The position numbers and the translations under genes were made by a program. The notes below the pieces were generated by a model. The model searched no databases. It was not told the DNA's origin and was given only the letters and a program-made list of their open reading frames with translations. Below, piece after piece: positions 14,686 to 22,670 of a stretch of DNA of 40,857 nt. Source of the stretch: Actinomycetes bacterium (GTDB taxonomy: Bacteria; Actinomycetota; Actinomycetes; S36-B12); contig JAHECS010000008.1 of assembly GCA_024641635.1 (NCBI GenBank), forward strand, positions 32,231 through 73,087, written 5' to 3'. Within the stretch, counting starts at the first letter, position 1. Each line of letters opens with the position of its first letter.

Positions 14686-15402
14686 TCAGGAGTCCGTGAC
14701 GGTGATCGCCACGCGGGATCGCCACAGTCGCGTGCCCTCCGCGTCCTTGGCCACCACCTTGAGCTTGGCGTCTGCCGACGCGGTGTCGATGGCGACCGTG
14801 GCGCCGACGAGCCCGTCGGCGCAGACGGCAGCGTCCGCAGGCACGAGATCCTGGATGGTCTTCTCCCAGGGGACGTCCGCTGATGCCCGAGTCCGGACGA
14901 TCATCGCTGACGTTGCTTCGGGCACGCACACGGCCAGAGTGGCGACGTCCGCGTCAAGGGCGCAGGTCGCCTGCTGGTCCTTCAGCTCGGCCGTGCATCC
15001 TGGCGTCGCCTGGGGTGCCTCGACGACGGTGGCGGCGAGGGGTTCTGCGGCGACGGGCTCCGCGGCGAGGGGTTCTGCGGCGACGGGCTCCGCCGCAACG
15101 GGCTCGTCCGCGACCGCTTGCGGCTGGGCGACCGGCGGCGCCTCAGCGATCACGGGGGACGCGGCCGCGGCGACGACCGTGGGGGCCGAGGCCTGAGTGG
15201 ACAGGGCGACGGCCCCACCCAGGCCGACGCCCACGAGGATGGCGCCCGCACCGAACAGGGGGATCCACACCCGTCTGCGCCGTCGGACACGGGCAGCGAC
15301 GATCGCGGCGTCCTCCGGCTCGACGCGCATCCAGCACACGGTGCAGTAGACGGCGTTCGGCTCGAGGTCATGCCCACGAGGGCACGTGGTCATCGTGGTC
15401 AT
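14686..15402 (-). CDS. Zinc-ribbon membrane-anchored protein with EPxAA repeats and an extracytoplasmic domain
   Basis: I do not recognise this 238-residue protein. Residues 7-23 hold a zinc-ribbon-like set (CPRGH and CTVC). A basic RRRRR stretch precedes one membrane segment at about 46-70. The cytoplasmic ribbon is then linked to the outside by a Pro/Ala/Glu linker with five tandem five-residue units (EPVAA or EPLAA) around 100-125. The C-terminal 110 residues contain four to five cysteines and a beta-rich pattern, probably a small extracytoplasmic fold. ATG 15402 follows GGAGGGG; ATG three codons in is an alternative. No enzyme motif is visible. It may be a surface sensor or scaffold (inference). 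Confidence 0.8.
   Translation of the reverse strand: MTTMTTCPRGHDLEPNAVYCTVCWMRVEPEDAAIVAARVRRRRRVWIPLFGAGAILVGVGLGGAVALSTQASAPTVVAAAASPVIAEAPPVAQPQAVADEPVAAEPVAAEPLAAEPVAAEPLAATVVEAPQATPGCTAELKDQQATCALDADVATLAVCVPEATSAMIVRTRASADVPWEKTIQDLVPADAAVCADGLVGATVAIDTASADAKLKVVAKDAEGTRLWRSRVAITVTDS
15031..15105 (-). repeat. In-gene tandem repeat encoding EP(V/L)AA units
   Basis: Two near-identical 30-bp units (15031-15060 and 15061-15090) and a 15-bp half-unit (15091-15105) encode five consecutive Glu-Pro-Val/Leu-Ala-Ala units. Near-identity at DNA level suggests recent expansion by slippage. Confidence 0.9.
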
Positions 15403-15558
15403 GCCCAGCCCCTCCTGCCGTCGACTCGCCCCGCTTTCGGAGGATAGACCGCGGTTCGCTCATGGCCGGGGAACGACGCGACGTCGAAGCGGGGTGCCAG
15501 GACACGGAAGTCCCGGGCTCGGGTCGCGCGATAGACCTGCGGGCCGCACCATGGAGGG

Positions 15559-16092
15559 GTGTCGAGACGCTGGATGTCCGTGGGAGTGGCGTCGTCGGCC
15601 GTCCTGCTGGCGGCGTGCTCCGTCGTACCGAACCTCGCCGAACCCAGCCCGTCACCAGCCTCGTCGTCATCGCCGGCTCCGATGCCGTCACCGACGGCCA
15701 GTCCGTCTGCCGAGTCGGACAGCGGCTTCCCGGAGTGCGACGACGACGTGGTGTCGGGCGTGGACGCGACCGTGACCGCCCAGTTGGCCGCCTTCGCTGC
15801 CGAGGACTTCCGCACCGCGTTGGGCTACGCCTCAGAGGTCTTCCGGTCGTCGGTGACCCTCAAGTCCTTCCGGGAGATCATCACCCGGGAGTATCCGGAG
15901 GTTGCCGACGCCGCCGAGCACGAGGTCCTCGGCTGCCGAGTCACGGGCATGTCCACGGTGTCGTCGTTGGTGTCGGTGACGAGTGCGAGTGGGTCGACCG
16001 CGGAGATCGACTACCGCCTCGTGCTGGAGCCCGGCGGATGGCGCGTCGACGGCGCGTCGACCATGCGGGTGGTGCTAGGCCAGCGTGCCTGA
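15559..16092 (+). CDS. DUF4864-like secreted lipoprotein
   Basis: The 177-residue protein has a basic start, a hydrophobic segment and a lipobox LAAC with Cys20. A Ser/Pro-rich linker follows at about 22-52. The mature domain starts with a TAQLAAFAAEDFRTALGYAS pattern and continues with FRSSVTLKSFREII and a strand-rich tail. That fits the DUF4864 family, an uncharacterised NTF2-like fold. It would be attached to the outer face of the membrane. GTG 15559 puts GGAGGG directly against the start codon and ATG 15574 leaves 15 nt, so neither is ideal. I keep the GTG because it gives the signal peptide its arginines. The stop is convergent with the FkbM-like gene. Confidence 0.72.
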   Translation: MSRRWMSVGVASSAVLLAACSVVPNLAEPSPSPASSSSPAPMPSPTASPSAESDSGFPECDDDVVSGVDATVTAQLAAFAAEDFRTALGYASEVFRSSVTLKSFREIITREYPEVADAAEHEVLGCRVTGMSTVSSLVSVTSASGSTAEIDYRLVLEPGGWRVDGASTMRVVLGQRA

Positions 16093-16116
16093 GACGGCGT
16101 GCTGGCCGGTCCGCGC

Positions 16117-17166
16117 CTATCCCGGGAAGTCCACGCGCAGGAAGGGGTTCTCCCACAACTGCAGTCCGTCCTGCACGGTGAATCCGGCCAACGTGGGGTG
16201 CGTCATCGTGAACAGCGCTGTGCAGGGGTCGTCGATGGCAAGGCCCCACCCACGGCTGAGGAAGTGCTGCTGCAGCCTGCCCTCCGACAGCCGATCAGAT
16301 GTGCCGATGGCCATCAGCCGGACATTGCTCTGGATGTCGCCACTCGCCGGCTCGACGAGCTCGTACTCGACGCCCTGCACATCGATATGGAGCAGGTCCG
16401 TGGGCGTGGCCGCCTCCAGCAGGTCAGCGAGGGCCACCGCCGGCACGTCGTAGTGCGGGAGGTGCGCGCCTCGATAGTCCACGTCGGTGCCAGGCAGGGT
16501 CCACACCGCACCGCCCATGTCCCCTTCGTCGAGCACGGGGAACTGGAGGGTCGTCCGTGAGTGCCATCCGGCCGCCCGGACAACACGCAGTTCCGTGTCG
16601 CCCCACGGTGCGAGAACGCCCGCGGCGATGGCGTCAGGGGTTCCTGTGATCAGCTCTGCTCGCACACCGTTGTCTGCGGCGTGCTGCAGCGCCCAGCCGC
16701 TGCGCGCTTCGTCAGCCTCGACCGCGATTCCCGTGGCCGCCAGTCCGCGGCGCCGGGCCGCGACGATTCCCGCGACCGACCACGGCGCCCATCCGGCCCC
16801 CACCTCCACGATGCGGAACGTTTCGTGAGCGGTGGCCAATGCCTGGGCGAGGGAGACGTACTCGATGTCCTCGCTGCGGTAGCCGTCGTCGGGAATGGGC
16901 AGTCGAGTGTCGACTCGACCGGCAAGGTCGGGTGGAGCGAACGGGAGCATGGTGACGCGAGTGCGGATGCCGTCCCAGCCGACGTAGAAGTCGGGCTCGG
17001 CCGCCGGCAGCGCGTCGGCTCGGAGGCTCTCCAGGAGGCCGGGGTAGTCGCTCGTGCCGATGGGAGCCGTCAGGCCGTTGCCGAGGCTGGGAACCCGTGG
17101 GATGTCGGAGACGGGGGCAGTCGCCGCGGTCGTGGGGCGGCGTCGACGCAGACGGGGTGGGAGCAC
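16117..17166 (-). CDS. FkbM-like SAM-dependent methyltransferase
   Basis: The 349-residue protein has a methyltransferase core. Motif I, VEVGAGWAPWS, is at residues 120-130. An acidic residue at about 150 ends the second strand, as expected for binding the SAM ribose. LLHIDVQGVEYELV at about 258-271 is the signature usual in FkbM proteins. FkbM members O-methylate sugars or polyketides. Here an N-terminal region of about 100 residues precedes the core and has no recognisable domain, and the C-terminal part after 300 is also unassigned. GTG 17166 is the only evident upstream start and lies 29 bp from the divergent ABC-F gene. No glycan or polyketide genes are adjacent, so the acceptor is unknown. 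Confidence 0.75.
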   Translation of the reverse strand: MLPPRLRRRRPTTAATAPVSDIPRVPSLGNGLTAPIGTSDYPGLLESLRADALPAAEPDFYVGWDGIRTRVTMLPFAPPDLAGRVDTRLPIPDDGYRSEDIEYVSLAQALATAHETFRIVEVGAGWAPWSVAGIVAARRRGLAATGIAVEADEARSGWALQHAADNGVRAELITGTPDAIAAGVLAPWGDTELRVVRAAGWHSRTTLQFPVLDEGDMGGAVWTLPGTDVDYRGAHLPHYDVPAVALADLLEAATPTDLLHIDVQGVEYELVEPASGDIQSNVRLMAIGTSDRLSEGRLQQHFLSRGWGLAIDDPCTALFTMTHPTLAGFTVQDGLQLWENPFLRVDFPG

Positions 17167-17195
17167 CGGGCGACCATACCGGCGACAATGTGCGG

Positions 17196-18962
17196 ATGCC
17201 CCCCGCCCGCAATCTCGTCAACCTGGAGTCGGTGGGCAAGGCCTTCGGTGAGCGGCCGCTCCTGGAGGGCGTGTCCAGCGGGGTCAATGCCGGGGAGCGC
17301 ATCGGCGTCGTCGGTCGCAATGGCGCCGGGAAGAGCACTCTGCTCGCCGTCATCGCGGGGGACGAGCCGGTCGACACAGGGCGCGTGAGCATGACGGCCG
17401 GGACCCACGCGGGGGTCCTGCGCCAGGACCCGTCCTTCGACCCGGAAGCGACGATCCTCGAGGCCGTGGTCGGCTCTCGGGCGACGCATGAGTGGGCGGT
17501 TGAGCCCCGTGTGCGCGAGGTGCTCACCGGACTCCTCGGCGGATTCGACGACGACCTGCTCGGGCGCAGGCTCGGGGCGCTGTCAGGCGGTGAGCGACGT
17601 CGTGTCGAGCTGGCTCGCCTCCTGGTGGCCGATCTCGACCTCCTGCTCCTCGACGAGCCCACGAACCATCTCGACGTGGAGATCGTCGCCTGGTTGGCGG
17701 GGCACCTGAACGAGCGGCAGGGCATGGCGATCGTCGTCGTCACGCACGATCGGTGGTTCCTCGACGAGGTCTGCGGGCGTACCTGGGAGGTGGTCGGTGG
17801 CCGGGTGGAGGAGTACGACGGTGGGTACTCCTCGTACGTCCTGGCCAAGGCCGAGCGCGTCCGTCAGGACGCGGCGTCGGAGGCGCGGCGCAACAACCTG
17901 ATCCGCAAGGAGCTGGCCTGGCTCCGTCGCGGTGCGCCGGCACGCACGTCGAAGCCCAAGTTCCGCGTCGACGCCGCCAACGCGCTGATCACGGCCGAGC
18001 CACCCGCCCGCGACGCCGTGGAGCTGCTGTCCTTTGCCGATGCCCGCCTAGGGAAGACGGTCTACGAGGTGCACGATGCCACGGTCGCGATCGGCGGGCG
18101 GACCCTGATCGAGCGGTTGACGTGGAATGTCGGCCCAGGGCAGCGGATCGGCATCCTGGGTCCGAACGGTGCGGGCAAGACATCCCTCGTCCGCACGCTC
18201 CTGGGCGAGCTGCAGCCGGTTTCCGGTCGCGTGGTGACCGGGTTGACGGTGAAGCCGGCATACCTGTCGCAGCACCTGGAGGAGCTCGAGCCGACGTGGC
18301 GCGTGCTCGAGGCCGTGGAGAACGTGGCCCAGCGGGTCGACCTCGGGAAGGGGCGTGAGCTGACGGCGTCGCAGCTGTGCGAGCGGCTCGGCTTCGGCGC
18401 CGACGGCCAGTGGACTCCCGTCGGGGATCTCTCCGGAGGGGAGCGGCGCCGACTCCAGCTCACGCGCCTCCTCATGGCTGGACCGAACGTCCTCGTCCTC
18501 GACGAGCCCACCAACGACTTCGACGTGGAGACCCTGACGGCGCTCGAGGACCTGCTCGACGGGTTCGCCGGCACCCTGCTGGTCGTCTCCCACGACCGCT
18601 TCTTCCTCGAGCGGGTCTGCGACGACTTCGTGGCCCTGCTGGGAGACGCTCGCGTACGACCGCTGACGGGTGGCGTCGAGGAGTACCTGATGCGGCGTCG
18701 CGCGACCCCCGTCCCCACGCCCTCGGCCGGCGCACCTGCGTCGCCCCAGTCGGCGGCGGCGCAGGATCGGGAGACCCGCAAGACCATGGCCCGTATCGAG
18801 CGCCAGATCGAGCGACTCGAGTCGCGTGAGCGCGACCTGCACGACCAGCTGGCGGAGCATTCGACCGACTTCGAGAAGGTCGGCGTCCTGCATGCGGAGC
18901 TGCGCGGGCTCGAGGCCGAGCGCCAGCAGCTCGAGGAGCAGTGGCTGGAGGTCGCCACCTAG
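17196..18962 (+). CDS. ABC-F family ATPase, Uup-like
   Basis: The 588-residue protein has two ABC ATPase domains and no membrane segments. Domain 1 carries Walker A GRNGAGKST, signature LSGGERRRVE and LLLLDEPTNHLD. Domain 2 carries GPNGAGKTS, LSGGERRRLQ and VLVLDEPTNDFD. Between them is the ABC-F linker with LIRKELAWLRRGAPARTSKPK, which contacts tRNA and ribosome in this family. The C-terminus after about 525 is a Glu/Arg-rich coiled coil, as in Uup. Such proteins act on ribosomes or, for Uup, bind branched DNA or translating ribosomes. ATG 17196 fits the family start; the 33-codon upstream extension is antisense to the FkbM-like gene. Resistance function is possible but not indicated by context. 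Confidence 0.9.
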   Translation: MPPARNLVNLESVGKAFGERPLLEGVSSGVNAGERIGVVGRNGAGKSTLLAVIAGDEPVDTGRVSMTAGTHAGVLRQDPSFDPEATILEAVVGSRATHEWAVEPRVREVLTGLLGGFDDDLLGRRLGALSGGERRRVELARLLVADLDLLLLDEPTNHLDVEIVAWLAGHLNERQGMAIVVVTHDRWFLDEVCGRTWEVVGGRVEEYDGGYSSYVLAKAERVRQDAASEARRNNLIRKELAWLRRGAPARTSKPKFRVDAANALITAEPPARDAVELLSFADARLGKTVYEVHDATVAIGGRTLIERLTWNVGPGQRIGILGPNGAGKTSLVRTLLGELQPVSGRVVTGLTVKPAYLSQHLEELEPTWRVLEAVENVAQRVDLGKGRELTASQLCERLGFGADGQWTPVGDLSGGERRRLQLTRLLMAGPNVLVLDEPTNDFDVETLTALEDLLDGFAGTLLVVSHDRFFLERVCDDFVALLGDARVRPLTGGVEEYLMRRRATPVPTPSAGAPASPQSAAAQDRETRKTMARIERQIERLESRERDLHDQLAEHSTDFEKVGVLHAELRGLEAERQQLEEQWLEVAT

Positions 18963-18991
18963 TCGTGGCGCCTCGTCACTACCATGCCCGG

Positions 18992-19933
18992 ATGGCCCTC
19001 CCCTCGCGCAGGATCGGTGACCTCTCCGTCTCGGCCGTCGGTCTCGGGTGCATGCCGATGTCGTTCGAGGAGGCGATCGACAACCGGGAGCAGTCTCTTC
19101 AGACCATCCACCGTGCCCTCGATCTCGGCGTCACGCTGCTCGACACGGCCAACATCTATGCGCCCTCGTGGGACACGGTCGGCCACAACGAGGAGCTCGT
19201 CGCCGAGGCACTGCGCACGTACACCGGACCGGCCGACCTGACACGTGTGGTGGTGACGACCAAGGGTGGGCTGACCCGGGGTGAGGGCGAGACGTGGGGC
19301 CGTGATTCAAGTCCCCGGGGCCTGCATGCGGCCTGCGAGGACAGCCTTCGACGGCTCGGGGTCGAGGCCATCGATCTCTACCAGCATCATCGGCACGACC
19401 CGGTCTTCTCCTACCTCGACCAGATGCGCGCGCTGGCAGCCCTCAGGGCGGCCGGCCTCGTCCGTCGCGTCGGATTGTCCAACGCCAATCGGGCGGAGCT
19501 CGAGGTCGCGCTCGACGAGCTCGGTGGCCCCGGCGACGGCGGGGTGGTGTCGGTCCAGAACGAGTGGTCTCCGCGGTTCCGCGGCGACGCGGACGTCCTC
19601 GATCGGTGCACGGAACTGGGTATCGCCTTCCTCCCGTGGTCGCCGCTCGGCGGCGCTTCACAGGCCCGCGACGTGGGTTCCCACTACGGGCAGTTCTCCC
19701 TCATCGCAGACGAGATCGACGCCAGCCCGCAGGAGGTGGTGATCGCTTGGCTCCTGGCCTCGACGCCGGTGATGATCCCGATTCCAGGGGCCACCCGTCC
19801 GCGGACGATCGACTCGATCGTCCGGGCGGTGTCGCTGGAGCTCACGCCTGAGCAGCGGGAGCGGCTGGACGCGACGCGACCGGAGATGGCGTCGATGTAC
19901 CCGGACGACTCCCCGCGCAGCCCCCTGTTCTGA
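18992..19933 (+). CDS. Aldo/keto reductase
   Basis: The 313-residue (alpha/beta)8-barrel oxidoreductase reduces carbonyls with NADPH. The catalytic tetrad is visible: Asp and Tyr in LLDTANIY, Lys in VVTTKGGL, and His in the YQHHRHDP segment. The C-terminal cofactor-binding stretch IPIPGATRPRTIDSI is typical of the family. ATG 18992 fits the usual start of the barrel and lies 29 nt after the ABC-F stop; the ABC-F gene and this one may be co-transcribed. The substrate is unknown. Confidence 0.92.
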   Translation: MALPSRRIGDLSVSAVGLGCMPMSFEEAIDNREQSLQTIHRALDLGVTLLDTANIYAPSWDTVGHNEELVAEALRTYTGPADLTRVVVTTKGGLTRGEGETWGRDSSPRGLHAACEDSLRRLGVEAIDLYQHHRHDPVFSYLDQMRALAALRAAGLVRRVGLSNANRAELEVALDELGGPGDGGVVSVQNEWSPRFRGDADVLDRCTELGIAFLPWSPLGGASQARDVGSHYGQFSLIADEIDASPQEVVIAWLLASTPVMIPIPGATRPRTIDSIVRAVSLELTPEQRERLDATRPEMASMYPDDSPRSPLF

Positions 19934-19974
19934 GCTGGGCGATCCCTCGCGGGGCGGCCGCCGGGCCTGACGCG

Positions 19975-20838
19975 TCAGACCGCGGGCGGTTGCGGATCGA
20001 CCGTCGGGGTCGGCTCAGGTGAAGGGACGGGCGCCGGACGGCGCGACGCGACCTCCTTGAGGTACTGCGCGTAGGGGACGAAGCACTGGGCAGAGCGCCT
20101 GCCCTGCTTCCAGCCGACGGACGTCGGCCAGATGGCCCACCAGCCCGGGTACTTCTCCTTGCCGCTCCAGGCCTTTCCCTGCTTCTCGCACAGCTTGCGC
20201 GTCTTGCGCTCGACGGTGTTCGTGCCGGGGAACTTCGAGCCAGGACCGCCGAGCTCCTTGTCGAGCACCTTGATCCAGTTCTTCTTCGGCTTGAGGCAGG
20301 GGTAGGCCGCGGTCGCTCGGGCGTTGGGCTCACGGGGAGTGCAGAAGTTGAACTGGTCGGCGGGCGTGGCGGCCACCAGCGCCGCCGCGGTGCCTACGTA
20401 CGACTTGAGCTGGAGGCCACCCTGGAGCACCACGTCGCAACGCACCCAGCGCTCGCCCGCCTTCCACTGATCATCCGTCGGGAAGAGCACAGCCGTCTGG
20501 AATCGGCTCGGCAGCCGGCGGTCCTGGTCACCGAGGTAGGCGTTCATGGCATCGACCGTGCAGGGACGGCCCGCAGACAGGATCTTGGCCTGCGATGCCT
20601 TGGACGGGAGGCCGAAGGTGCCGGGGAGGGAGCCGACGTAGTACGTCTCAGCCGTGTGGTCCGCGGAGCAGTCCACAGCCCGGGCGGAGGTGGAGACGTC
20701 CTTGAGGACGGCGGACTTGTAGGAGTAGCACGCGCCCACCAGGGGATCGGCCGACGCCGGCGCTGGCGCCACGAGGGAGGCGACCGCGACAGCGGCGGCG
20801 GTAGCGGCGATCGAGAGTCCGGTACGCAGCGACGGCAT
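19975..20838 (-). CDS. Septum_form-family secreted protein
   Basis: The 287-residue exported protein has an N-terminal signal peptide with likely cleavage after ASA at residue 30. The mature part opens with GACYSY followed by VDCSADHTAETYYVG (Cys37, Cys57, His61, Glu64), which matches the Septum_form domain. A W..GERWVRC segment closes the first repeat, and a weaker second copy ends with GWKQGRRSAQC near residue 255. The tail is Pro-rich. The domain occurs in actinobacterial proteins linked by name to septation, but the biochemical role is unproven. ATG 20838 has AGGAG immediately upstream. It lies 81 bp downstream of the transglutaminase gene on the same strand, so it could be the last gene of that operon. 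Confidence 0.82.
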   Translation of the reverse strand: MPSLRTGLSIAATAAAVAVASLVAPAPASADPLVGACYSYKSAVLKDVSTSARAVDCSADHTAETYYVGSLPGTFGLPSKASQAKILSAGRPCTVDAMNAYLGDQDRRLPSRFQTAVLFPTDDQWKAGERWVRCDVVLQGGLQLKSYVGTAAALVAATPADQFNFCTPREPNARATAAYPCLKPKKNWIKVLDKELGGPGSKFPGTNTVERKTRKLCEKQGKAWSGKEKYPGWWAIWPTSVGWKQGRRSAQCFVPYAQYLKEVASRRPAPVPSPEPTPTVDPQPPAV

Positions 20839-20919
20839 GAATCTCCTAGGTCGGGGGTCCAAAGACGATAACCCACGCCGTACGACGTCATCGCCGCCGC
20901 CTGACCGCCCGACCGCTCG

Positions 20920-21765
20920 TCAGAGCTGCGTGATCTCCACGCTGACGCCCAGCCCCTCGCTCTGGCCGCCCGCGAAGATGCCCTTGAGAGGGGGGACGTC
21001 GGCGTAGTCGCGCCCGCGAGCGACGATGACGTGAGCGGAACCCACGGCACGGTCGTTGGTCGGGTCAATGGCGCGCCAGCCGTCGTCCCAGTACTCGACC
21101 CACGCGTGCGACTCGCCGATCGCCGACTGGCCCGGCATCGGCTCCTCGGAGTGGAGGTAGCCGCTGACGTACCGGGCAGGGATGCGTGCGGCGCGCAGGA
21201 GTGCGAGGGTTGCGTGCGAGAAGTCCTGGCAGACCCCGTGCCGGGACTCCCATGCCTGAGCGGACGTCGTCGACACCGTCGTGACACCGGGCGTGTAGCT
21301 GATCCGGTCGCGAACCGCCGCGACGGCCAGCCGCGCCGCGCTTCCCGGATCGGGGCTCTGGCGCATGTCGTCGACGATGGCCGCGCGTGAGTCGTCAGTG
21401 GGGTCGTCGACGAACTCGCTGGGGGACAGCAGCTCCGCGAGCCGGTCTTGGAGGGACGCGTCGAGGATGGTCTGCCAGGTGGTTCCGGCCCACGGCTCGG
21501 GGGCGGGGGGCGTGTCCACCGTGCTGACCGCGACGACCTCCATGAGGTTGTGCGGGACGTGGACGTCGAAGGCCTCGACGTAGGCGCCCCAGTAGTCGCG
21601 ATACGGCTGGATCGTCGCCATCGGAACGATGCTCAGACTGTGGTGGAGCAGGAACTGGCGCTCGCCGCTGAGTGGCGTCATCCGCACTTCGTTGAAGGAC
21701 GCCTCGACGGCCTCGGCATACCGGTAGCCGGTCCGGTGGGTGATGTGCAGGCGGCGGCCGGCCAT
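20920..21765 (-). CDS. Transglutaminase-like protein (BTLCP/alpha-E operon type)
   Basis: The 281-residue protein has an N-terminal beta-rich domain (RRLHITHRTGYRYAE) followed by a transglutaminase-like cysteine domain. The catalytic triad is visible in GVCQDFSHATL (Cys), GESHAWVEY (His) and IDPTND (Asp). Such proteins accompany alpha-E and circularly permuted ATP-grasp proteins in many bacteria and are proposed to cleave or make peptide or isopeptide bonds. ATG 21765 overlaps the alpha-E stop by one base (TGATG), showing translational coupling and ruling out the longer open frame. It is the third gene of the ATP-grasp operon. The true substrate is unproven. Confidence 0.93.
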   Translation of the reverse strand: MAGRRLHITHRTGYRYAEAVEASFNEVRMTPLSGERQFLLHHSLSIVPMATIQPYRDYWGAYVEAFDVHVPHNLMEVVAVSTVDTPPAPEPWAGTTWQTILDASLQDRLAELLSPSEFVDDPTDDSRAAIVDDMRQSPDPGSAARLAVAAVRDRISYTPGVTTVSTTSAQAWESRHGVCQDFSHATLALLRAARIPARYVSGYLHSEEPMPGQSAIGESHAWVEYWDDGWRAIDPTNDRAVGSAHVIVARGRDYADVPPLKGIFAGGQSEGLGVSVEITQL

Positions 21766-22670
21766 CAGTGGCTCCACACGATCGTGCCGTGCTGGCGGAA
21801 GAACGCCCGGTCGATCTCGTCGGAGGCGCGGACCGCCGCCCTGCGAGCGTCGGCCACGAAGTACTCCACCTGATCGGCGGTGGGCGTGTCCGCGTACTCC
21901 AGCTGCGAGCGCAGCATGCCGACCTCTCGCAGGAGGTGGCCGCTCTCGCTGACTCCGAGCCTCTGAAGCCCTCGTACGGCTTCCTCGGCGTCGGCGGCGC
22001 AGCACAGCATGGAGCGCGGGAACGCCGGGTCGAGGACGAGGAAGCGACGGACCTCGTTGGCGGTCATCGGCTGCCCTGTCCTCAGGTAGGCGGAGAGTGC
22101 GCCCGCTGCGCGCAGGGCCGCCGGCGGTCCGGAGGACGGCCACAGCTCGCTCAGCCGGATCCCGAGCAGCCGCCCGACCATGTCGATCCGCTCGAGCTCC
22201 CGGCCGAGGACCATGAAGTGGTATGCCTCGTCGCGGGGCATGGTCCAGTCGACGATGCCGTTCACCACGAGCAGGCGTTCGAGAACGCGGTGGAGGGCCA
22301 CGCCGGGGCTGGCGGTGAACGCGATGCCGCGCGAGAGCGCGAGGTGCGCCGAGTTCAGTGCCTCGAAGGTGTCCTGCGAGAGCGAGTCGCGGATCGCGCG
22401 AGCGTTGAGCCGTGCGGCCGACACCGCGCCCGTGATCGTGGCCGAGTCGAGTTCCCCGCCGACCACAGCGCGCACCAGGGCGTGCGGCGTCTCGACCCCG
22501 GCGGTGGGCATGGACAGCCCGTCCAGCAGGACGCGACAGGCCCACGGCTCAGGCACCGACCGGTCCTCGACCATCAGCTGGTGGTGCTCGGCGAGAAGGC
22601 GCGCCGTGGCCTCGGCCCGCTCGACGTAGCGGCCCAGCCAGAAGAACGACTCGGCGATGCGGCTCAGCAT
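21765..22670 (-). CDS. Alpha-E domain-containing protein
   Basis: The 301-residue alpha-helical protein begins MLSRIAESFFWLGRYVERAEATAR, the family opening. It has a conserved FMVLGRELERIDMVGRLL segment near the middle. Alpha-E proteins have no demonstrated enzyme activity; they occur next to ATP-grasp and transglutaminase-like genes, and may be a partner or scaffold. ATG 22670 overlaps the ATP-grasp stop by 7 nt, and its stop overlaps the transglutaminase start by 1 nt, so the three are coupled. Confidence 0.95.
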   Translation of the reverse strand: MLSRIAESFFWLGRYVERAEATARLLAEHHQLMVEDRSVPEPWACRVLLDGLSMPTAGVETPHALVRAVVGGELDSATITGAVSAARLNARAIRDSLSQDTFEALNSAHLALSRGIAFTASPGVALHRVLERLLVVNGIVDWTMPRDEAYHFMVLGRELERIDMVGRLLGIRLSELWPSSGPPAALRAAGALSAYLRTGQPMTANEVRRFLVLDPAFPRSMLCCAADAEEAVRGLQRLGVSESGHLLREVGMLRSQLEYADTPTADQVEYFVADARRAAVRASDEIDRAFFRQHGTIVWSH

